Origin: Bacteroides fluxus YIT 12057
Lineage (GTDB): Bacteria; Bacteroidota; Bacteroidia; Bacteroidales; Bacteroidaceae
Direction: 5' to 3'
Length of the DNA stretch: 57,032 nucleotides
Assembly (NCBI RefSeq): GCF_000195635.1
Contig: NZ_GL882610.1
Location: 1 to 57,032 of the forward strand
Shown here: positions 51,617 to 57,032 of the stretch, piece after piece
Numbering within the stretch: position 1 is the stretch's first letter
Layout of the letters: every line of letters starts with the position of its first letter
Position numbers and translations under genes: made by a program
Notes under the pieces: generated by a model
Seen by the model: the letters and a program-made list of their open reading frames with translations, nothing else
The model's database searches: none
Told to the model about the DNA's origin: nothing

Positions 51617-51652
51617 AATTCCCCGTTGCATTACTTTTTGCAACGGGGAATT
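51617..51652 (+). terminator. Intrinsic terminator after hsp20
   Basis: AATTCCCCGTTGCA (51617-51630) pairs perfectly with TGCAACGGGGAATT (51639-51652), 14 bp with an 8-base loop, and is followed by TCTTTTAT. It may also serve the convergent acyltransferase gene. Confidence 0.9.
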
Positions 51653-51676
51653 TCTTTTATAGCCAATTCCATTTGA

Positions 51677-52813
51677 TTATGCTTTCTTTCTTTTCAAGAA
51701 ACGATCCGTCAGCCATTTACGTACCGGCTCATCATAGAGTTTCAAACTGGCATAAGCAACCACAAAGGAGCCTATAAAAGCAAGTATCATATAGGGCAAT
51801 CCCTCAACAATCGTCGCATTATGATTGCAAGCCCATGCCGTATAAGTATATATCAACGGATAGTGAGTGATATAAATAGGATATGAGATATCTCCTAAGA
51901 ATTTGCACACAGCTACGGAGCGTTTACCGGTCACTTTCCCTCCTGCACCCATTGAAACAATAATCGGGAAAATACAGATAATGCAGAAAGCTTCATAAAG
52001 CCCGTTCATCCAATAACCGTCCTCACCACCGATACGGGGAATGGAAAGCACAACCACAACCATCAGGCTGCACCACCAGAAAGCACGTTTCCGAGTACGT
52101 ATCAGCCAGCCAAGACGAGACAGAAGCAGACCGCCAAAGAAAGGATACATCAGCCGCACCATGCCCACATACTGTTGTTCCCAATTCAAAGCCCAGCCGC
52201 CTACAATGTCACCGGTCGGAGCTGTAAGGCAACGATAAACCGTAAAACAACCTGCTGTCACAACCAGAATAGTCAGCGCCACTTTGTTGAACTTACGTAC
52301 AAACAAAGCATACAATATATTACCGATGTATTCATAGTAAAGCGACCATGCCGGACCATTCAGCGGATGCATTTCCGTCCAACCGCGGATATCCCATTTC
52401 AAGGGAAGAGGAAGCAAGGTACAACCCAACAGCATTACCAGCAGCACCGTAGAAACAGGCGTATCTGCAATAGCTGGGAAACAGGGAGCCTTCTGGAAAT
52501 AGAAAAATGCCGCTCCTACGATACTTCCCATAATAACCATGGGCTGCAGACGGACGAGACGGCGTTTGAAGAAAGTGCCTACACTCATCCGGTTCCAGCG
52601 ATCATCGTATGCATAACCGATCACGAAGCCCGAAAGCATAAAGAAAAAATCCACTGCCAAATAACCGTGGTTAATAATCTGATTGAGATGGCTACCTCCT
52701 GAATGTGCCTCCAGAAGATGAAAAACAATCACCATAACGGCCGCTACGCCTCGCAACCCGTCAAGAATCTCATAATGTGGCTTCGAAGCCAGATAAGTGG
52801 TTTGTGTGTTCAT
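51677..52813 (-). CDS. Acyltransferase family 3 (OafA-like) membrane protein
   Basis: A 378-residue polytopic membrane protein with about ten helices. LDGLRGVAAVMVIVFHLLEAH holds the catalytic-type histidine, and VDFFFMLSGFVIGYAY is the next family motif. It probably moves an acetyl group across or onto an envelope glycan. It starts 28 bp after the DUF262 gene stop on the same strand and no clear promoter lies between, so it may be read from the three-gene defence cassette upstream. That link may be accidental. Confidence 0.92.
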   Translation of the reverse strand: MNTQTTYLASKPHYEILDGLRGVAAVMVIVFHLLEAHSGGSHLNQIINHGYLAVDFFFMLSGFVIGYAYDDRWNRMSVGTFFKRRLVRLQPMVIMGSIVGAAFFYFQKAPCFPAIADTPVSTVLLVMLLGCTLLPLPLKWDIRGWTEMHPLNGPAWSLYYEYIGNILYALFVRKFNKVALTILVVTAGCFTVYRCLTAPTGDIVGGWALNWEQQYVGMVRLMYPFFGGLLLSRLGWLIRTRKRAFWWCSLMVVVVLSIPRIGGEDGYWMNGLYEAFCIICIFPIIVSMGAGGKVTGKRSVAVCKFLGDISYPIYITHYPLIYTYTAWACNHNATIVEGLPYMILAFIGSFVVAYASLKLYDEPVRKWLTDRFLKRKKA

Positions 52814-52841
52814 TTTGGTATAAGATATTAAAATAAAAGAA

Positions 52842-54371
52842 TCAAACTAAATCTATTATTGTTAAAAACGCAGTCTCCATTGCTTGTAAAGCCTCGTTGC
52901 GCTTGCTTATAAACACGGAGAATTCTTGATTAAAATAAGCCTTCATCATTTCTTCCGACAAACAATACTTCTCATACTCACTGCTCCATTCAGTAGTACC
53001 TTTAAACAATTGGGATAGTTTCAAAGCATCAGTCTTTGAACTACATACTATTGTATTGGAACAATTTCTATTTTCCAATCCCTCAACCGGCACCGTAATC
53101 GTCTCAAAGACAGAACTAAAATCCTTATCCACTCTAATTGCCAACATAGCAACAGCCACAAGACTGCATACCCTTACAGACCGGAGTGAATATTTTTCCG
53201 GGAATGGAGTTACCACAACAGCATCATAATTATCTAAAGGTAACGTTTCTGATCCATCAGCAAAACGCCGGAACCGATAAATATCATTTCTGATTCTTGC
53301 CAAAGAAGTATTGGTAAAATAATTTACATAAGTGGTATAAAAGAACCATCTCTTCAGTTCGTGTAATTGTTCTCTTGTGGGATGTGATACGATTCTAAAG
53401 AAATCAGCCAATATTACCAAATGATAAGAATATGGGAGTATTTTACTATCTATCACTCCACATTCCATATACAGAAACTCTACAGCTTTTCTAATGTTTT
53501 TATTCACTTCACGCATTGTCTGAGGAAGTTGCTCCTTAATAGCTAAAATATCTTGAATCTTACCATCGATAAAAATCTTGTCAGTGTGATTAAATACACA
53601 CTTAAAAATCAAATCACGGCTAATGTCTGCAAAGTTATATTCAGCCAAACCGTTCTTAATATTTGTAATAGCTTGTCCAAAAAGAAAATCAGAATCCGTA
53701 TTGTATGCCAAAGCCTGAATCATATAATCCTTGCTAATGACCGTTGCTTTAGAATTCAAACGAGAAAAAATTTCTACTGCCTCATCAATAGTTCCGCCTT
53801 TGACGTTAATATATCCCAATTCATACGATTGCAGAATCCTATTCACATATTTGGCCCTATCCGCATATTTCTGTTTTACTGTTTCCGGCAAACTACTCCC
53901 TCTCAGCCGTTCCAAATAGCCCACTAAAGAATAGGTATCAAATGCCTCTGAAAAAGCCAGATTATTGAAACGTTCTCTCTTAAAATTAGGTTGTCTGAAA
54001 GGTCTCATGTCATCAAGATTAACAAAAAAGTCCTTGGAAAAATCACCTTCCTCAAACAAAGACCCAAGCAATACAGTCACCCGTTGCCGTCCATCCAATA
54101 TATAACACACATCTTCCAGTTTACCGGCAGTTATTGGAACATCCACTTTCACACCCTCAATATTATCTATGGTCATGAACCGTTCCTGTTCCGGAGTCCA
54201 TAAGATAAGAGAACCTATAGGAAATCCCTTCAATATACTATCCAACAAATCAAGCATTTGCCCCGTATTCCATACAAAATCCCGTTGGAATTTAGGTATC
54301 ATAATTCTACCATTTTTAATTCTGTCCAAAATGGTAGTCATGTAATCTCTGTCTGCTTTTATATTCATCAT
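52842..54371 (-). CDS. DUF262 family protein (GmrSD/ParB-like)
   Basis: A 509-residue protein. RIMIPKFQRDFVWNTGQMLDLL near the N-terminus is the DUF262 signature, and CYILDGRQRVTVLLGSL (DGRQR at 93-97, usually DGQQR) its conserved nucleotide-binding motif. The DUF262 fold is ParB-like and occurs in GmrSD-type restriction systems, where it binds or hydrolyses nucleotides and directs DNA cleavage. The HNH-type DUF1524 domain usual in GmrD is not recognisable here. It overlaps the TOPRIM-like gene by 4 bp as the third gene of the cassette. Confidence 0.88.
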   Translation of the reverse strand: MMNIKADRDYMTTILDRIKNGRIMIPKFQRDFVWNTGQMLDLLDSILKGFPIGSLILWTPEQERFMTIDNIEGVKVDVPITAGKLEDVCYILDGRQRVTVLLGSLFEEGDFSKDFFVNLDDMRPFRQPNFKRERFNNLAFSEAFDTYSLVGYLERLRGSSLPETVKQKYADRAKYVNRILQSYELGYINVKGGTIDEAVEIFSRLNSKATVISKDYMIQALAYNTDSDFLFGQAITNIKNGLAEYNFADISRDLIFKCVFNHTDKIFIDGKIQDILAIKEQLPQTMREVNKNIRKAVEFLYMECGVIDSKILPYSYHLVILADFFRIVSHPTREQLHELKRWFFYTTYVNYFTNTSLARIRNDIYRFRRFADGSETLPLDNYDAVVVTPFPEKYSLRSVRVCSLVAVAMLAIRVDKDFSSVFETITVPVEGLENRNCSNTIVCSSKTDALKLSQLFKGTTEWSSEYEKYCLSEEMMKAYFNQEFSVFISKRNEALQAMETAFLTIIDLV

Positions 54372-55300
54372 ACAAGTTTGGCAAATTTCAATATTAACGA
54401 CTGTACCTCGCTTATGCTCATCCCATTATGTATTAAAGGATGGTGAGCTGTTATATTCATCAATTCCTGCTTGTTTATATAATTGCTTAGTACGGGTAAA
54501 TTTTGTTTTTTATAGTGTCTTTTAGAATTATTTTTAATGTATTTCTCCACATCCTCAAAGTCCCAAGCCAGAACAGATAAAGGATAAGCAAGGCAATCAT
54601 CGGCCAGTTGAGCTTCTTTATAGCATTCAATATTAAAATAGTTTTCCATTTCCCGCTTATATAACCGATGATGCATCAATCGATTATCTATTGAAAAGTC
54701 CTGAATCTTTTTCTTTTCATTGCTCAATTCGGCATCTTCTGCTTCTTTGTCACTATCATATACGGCTATCAGTTTATAGACACTTAACTCTCCAAATTCA
54801 GCCATACGCTCCGAAAGGGTATTGATAATCTGACCGGCACTCCCCGCATTATAAGGTCTGATGCCTCCAGTGCATTTCTTCTTTTCAACAAGCATATTTA
54901 CACTCTTGAATATGCGGTCATTCTTCATCAGTTCTATCCATTTCCTCAATACAGGCCAGTCATTCGCTTCATTCTCCACCACTATATAAGATGGAGTATT
55001 AACTAATAATATTGCCTGGCATGGCTCAATGTATCCCGATCCGAACCCTACATTAACTTGTGAAAGATGGGCAGCCATAGTTCCCGTTATATCTCTGAAC
55101 TCATTGTTTTTTCTAATAAGCTCAATATCCATCATCCCCAGGAACTGAGTTGTCAACACCTCTCTTTCCACCCATTGCCATATATGAATAGAGGCTTTCA
55201 CATAGTGCATCTTTTCCACTATAGCGGCAATAAACTTGGCAAGTATGCCTTTGGCCTTTACATCAGAACCTTCCAAAGACTCATCAAATACAAAAATCAT
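54368..55300 (-). CDS. Putative TOPRIM-like nuclease (DUF4435/OLD-like features)
   Basis: A 310-residue protein of no firmly recognised family. Features point to a TOPRIM fold: YIVVENEANDW (Glu109, Glu111), GGIRPYNAGSAGQI (about 145-158), LIAVYDSDKEAED (Asp182, Asp184) and MENYFN (about 218-223). This order (acidic residue, glycine segment, DxD, ENY) occurs in OLD nucleases and in DUF4435 proteins such as the PARIS effector AriB. With an ATPase gene directly before it (4-bp overlap), it is the likely effector of a defence system. The first 100 residues have no clear match. Confidence 0.6.
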   Translation of the reverse strand: MIFVFDESLEGSDVKAKGILAKFIAAIVEKMHYVKASIHIWQWVEREVLTTQFLGMMDIELIRKNNEFRDITGTMAAHLSQVNVGFGSGYIEPCQAILLVNTPSYIVVENEANDWPVLRKWIELMKNDRIFKSVNMLVEKKKCTGGIRPYNAGSAGQIINTLSERMAEFGELSVYKLIAVYDSDKEAEDAELSNEKKKIQDFSIDNRLMHHRLYKREMENYFNIECYKEAQLADDCLAYPLSVLAWDFEDVEKYIKNNSKRHYKKQNLPVLSNYINKQELMNITAHHPLIHNGMSISEVQSLILKFAKLV

Positions 55301-56499
55301 TCCACTTTGTTTTTAGAAGCCTTATTTTTTATTTCATTCAAAATTTCATAAGACTCATTGAATACTCCTGTAGGCCAATCACTCAAATCTCCTTCCGAAT
55401 TGATTTCAATCCTCCTTAAATAAGCACTTCCATCTTCATCCTCATCCACAAAATAAATCAATACATCTTTCTCTGTCAAAGGATTTTCTCTATCCACAAC
55501 AGCTTCTCTAATTCCAAGCAAGAGATTTTCTGAATGCGTTTCAATCAGATAACAATGATTCAGTTCCTTTGCTGTACAGGCAAACAATTTGGCTAAATTC
55601 AAATGAGCCGCCGGATGCAGATGCAATTCTGGCTGCTCAACAGCTATTACCGTATTATCGTCAGGCATGAAACAACGAACTACAATCGGAAGTACTTGGC
55701 CCATTCCTTGCCCTTCATCAGCAATATTCACAAAAAAAGGAATACCTCTCTTTTGCATTCTCACTTGATACATTCCTTTATCCAAGGATTTGATATCCAT
55801 TCTCGTTCCACTGAAATTATCAGCATACCATGCCGACACCTTTTCCTGCAACTCTACAGAATCATACAAAATATCATAAGCCGCAGAACCGTTAAGTCCT
55901 ACTTTTTCATAAGACTCCATCCCTCTATAAGAATACGCACGCATAGGAGACTGCCGAAAAGGTCCTATATAATCCACCTTGACACCCCCGAACCATAATG
56001 CTTTGGGACACTTCAGTTCTTCCAAGACCTGCGAATTGATAAACCCTGCAAAACTATCGACTGAATATTCTTTTCCTGTTCCTTCACAAATATACAAATA
56101 AGTATCATTTTGCTTTTTCAATCTCAACAATATCTCCCGTCCCTGATAACTTGCACTATATTCGTTAATTATCACGTCCCCCTCTGCCTTCATAGAAAGT
56201 AAAGAAACACGGATAACCAATCCAGACTCGAATTCCACACAAAAAGAAAGCCCTAAAGAATTACCATTATAAGCTATATCAGAAAAAGATGATCCAAGTG
56301 TCACTCCATCATTATCAAACTTAATCACCGATTTTTTCAGCAATCCCGAAAAAGAAGTCTCCAACATAGGAAGCAACTTCAAAACAGAACTCTTGCCACT
56401 ACTATTTTTCCCTACTAATATAGTAACCGGAGCAAGTTCTATCTTTTCAGAACCTGCAAATCTTTTATATGACGAAAAAGAAATACTTTTTAAACACAT
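55297..56499 (-). CDS. AAA/ABC-type ATPase (AAA_15/DUF3696-like)
   Basis: A 400-residue SMC/RecF-like ATPase. Walker A is GKNSSGKSS (30-38), the Walker B region is IAVEQPELHLHPAAH with catalytic Glu, and the H-loop is ETHSENLL; the C-terminal FNESYEILNEI resembles DUF3696. Such ATPases sense phage components and control a partner nuclease in OLD, PARIS and Gabija-type systems. It is the first gene of the cassette, with a promoter 40 bp upstream and a 4-bp overlap with the TOPRIM-like gene. Target and trigger cannot be read from sequence. Confidence 0.92.
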   Translation of the reverse strand: MCLKSISFSSYKRFAGSEKIELAPVTILVGKNSSGKSSVLKLLPMLETSFSGLLKKSVIKFDNDGVTLGSSFSDIAYNGNSLGLSFCVEFESGLVIRVSLLSMKAEGDVIINEYSASYQGREILLRLKKQNDTYLYICEGTGKEYSVDSFAGFINSQVLEELKCPKALWFGGVKVDYIGPFRQSPMRAYSYRGMESYEKVGLNGSAAYDILYDSVELQEKVSAWYADNFSGTRMDIKSLDKGMYQVRMQKRGIPFFVNIADEGQGMGQVLPIVVRCFMPDDNTVIAVEQPELHLHPAAHLNLAKLFACTAKELNHCYLIETHSENLLLGIREAVVDRENPLTEKDVLIYFVDEDEDGSAYLRRIEINSEGDLSDWPTGVFNESYEILNEIKNKASKNKVE

Positions 56500-56538
56500 A
56501 CCACTTATATTATTTCTCTAATTTCAGCAATCTTCTTG

Positions 56539-56546
56539 CAAAGATA
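56539..56546 (-). promoter_or_regulatory. Defence-cassette promoter -7 element
   Basis: TATCTTTG on the minus strand, 40 bp before the ATPase ATG, matches TAnnTTTG. It suggests the cassette has its own promoter read by the ordinary sigma factor. Confidence 0.55.
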
Positions 56547-56626
56547 CTAATTTGCAAAAAGAGAAGCGACTAATTACCAAAGAAAAAGCGATGACGATTA
56601 TAAATCTTCACCGCTTTTTGTCATAC

Positions 56627-56842
56627 TCATATTTTAGAGTTCATTCCTACCCTCACTAATTTCTTGCCGTCGAGTATATATAGGGAATCAGATAACCCTT
56701 TCCATCTATCTGTTACCCCCTCAAAGCAAATACCACATAAAAGATAGCTTGATAGTAACGCTCTGCATATAAAATACAGGAAGTCATAACGCACCTCATC
56801 GTTTGGGAACCGCAAGGTATAGAAGAGAACCTTCCTTATCAT
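56627..56842 (-). pseudogene. Remnant of an AAA-ATPase-like/PD-(D/E)XK_9 gene
   Basis: A 71-codon frame. YTLRFPNDEVRYDFL resembles the segment seen in the middle of Bacteroides AAA-ATPase-like proteins (PF09820/PF08011), and LDGKKLVRVGMN resembles the C-terminal strand of the same family. In full-length proteins these motifs lie far apart, so most of the gene appears deleted and the remainder joined. It is probably non-functional. The assignment rests on remembered family motifs and needs a search. Confidence 0.5.
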
Positions 56843-56903
56843 ACCCCTTAATGGTCAGACAACCAATCTGTTTCAATAAATCCACTAGAGTAGCGATTTA
56901 TAT

Positions 56904-56950
56904 AAATAAAAAACGCTGAAACCATTTACTTTTATAAGTAGCTTCAGCGT
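56904..56950 (-). terminator. Terminator for a gene beyond the right edge
   Basis: ACGCTGAA (56913-56920) pairs with TTCAGCGT (56943-56950), with an inner TACTT/AAGTA stem. On the minus strand the stem is followed by TTTTTTATTTAT, so it ends transcription coming from the right of the window. Bases 56951-57032 show nothing else. Confidence 0.75.
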
Positions 56951-57032
56951 AAGTACTCTTTGCATGATCATGATACTGTCTATGCAGATTGATGAAACCC
57001 AAAATATCTCTTCATAAAACAGATGTAAACCA

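Noticed and set aside
1..57032. tRNA, rRNA, insertion sequence or prophage genes
   Set aside because: No cloverleaf, rRNA segment, transposase, integrase or phage structural protein was recognised on either strand.

Overview
The window looks like a chromosomal segment of a Bacteroides species (Bacteroidales). The evidence is the repeated Bacteroides-type -7 promoter element TAnnTTTG upstream of many genes, a UpxY-headed capsule operon, and core genes (dnaB, ispE, purT, panB, a RelA/SpoT homologue, a DUF4301 gene) of recognisably Bacteroides character. I cannot name the species. No rRNA, tRNA, CRISPR array, insertion sequence or integrase was recognised.

Region 1 (36-17346, minus strand) is one capsular or exopolysaccharide operon of 16 genes. 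It reads right to left from a promoter at about 17315-17346 through upxY to an initiating sugar-phosphate transferase at the left edge. A UDP-GlcNAc 4,6-dehydratase and a DegT aminotransferase should make a UDP-linked 4-amino-trideoxy sugar. A ketoacyl-ACP synthase III, a ketoreductase, an acyl carrier protein and an LpxD-like transferase look like a dedicated module that makes a 3-hydroxyacyl group and places it on that amine. A second DegT homologue has Arg where the PLP lysine should be. Next come a flippase, an acyltransferase, a GT2, an EpsG/Wzy-type polymerase, a large GT2 fused to a lipoprotein-like PL8 lyase, UDP-glucose dehydrogenase, another GT2 and the initiating transferase. UDP-glucuronate synthesis beside a lyase family that cleaves uronic-acid polymers suggests a glucuronate-containing, self-trimmed polymer.

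Region 2 (17391-35103) is mostly core: dnaB (GTG start), ispE, purT, DUF4301, an AraC-type regulator, a collagen-like repeat lipoprotein paired with an OmpA-family protein, a RelA/SpoT homologue with a damaged hydrolase motif, dgkA, a short MFS transporter, panB, a HAD phosphatase and a MATE exporter.

Region 3 (35431-45807) looks like a sigma-54 regulatory unit. An ABC transporter operon (permease, ATPase, permease) has a near-consensus sigma-54 promoter and two upstream dyads. An NtrC-type response regulator and its histidine kinase lie about 2 kb away, with a lipoprotein phosphoesterase and a predicted outer-membrane protein between.

Region 4 (45843-52813) holds a CPA1 antiporter, an acyl-CoA synthetase, a DUF169-GNAT fusion, a small AlaX-like editing protein, a small heat-shock protein with a consensus sigma-54 promoter and a structured leader, and an acyltransferase-3 membrane protein.

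Region 5 (52842-56546, minus strand) is a tightly coupled three-gene cassette: an AAA/ABC-type ATPase, a protein with TOPRIM-like motifs, and a DUF262 protein. It looks like an anti-phage defence system. A decayed AAA-ATPase/PD-(D/E)XK remnant and a terminator close the window.

Five intergenic regions carry short motifs repeated with a 21-23 bp period. Each has its own sequence but shares the same architecture, and nothing else annotated here explains them.
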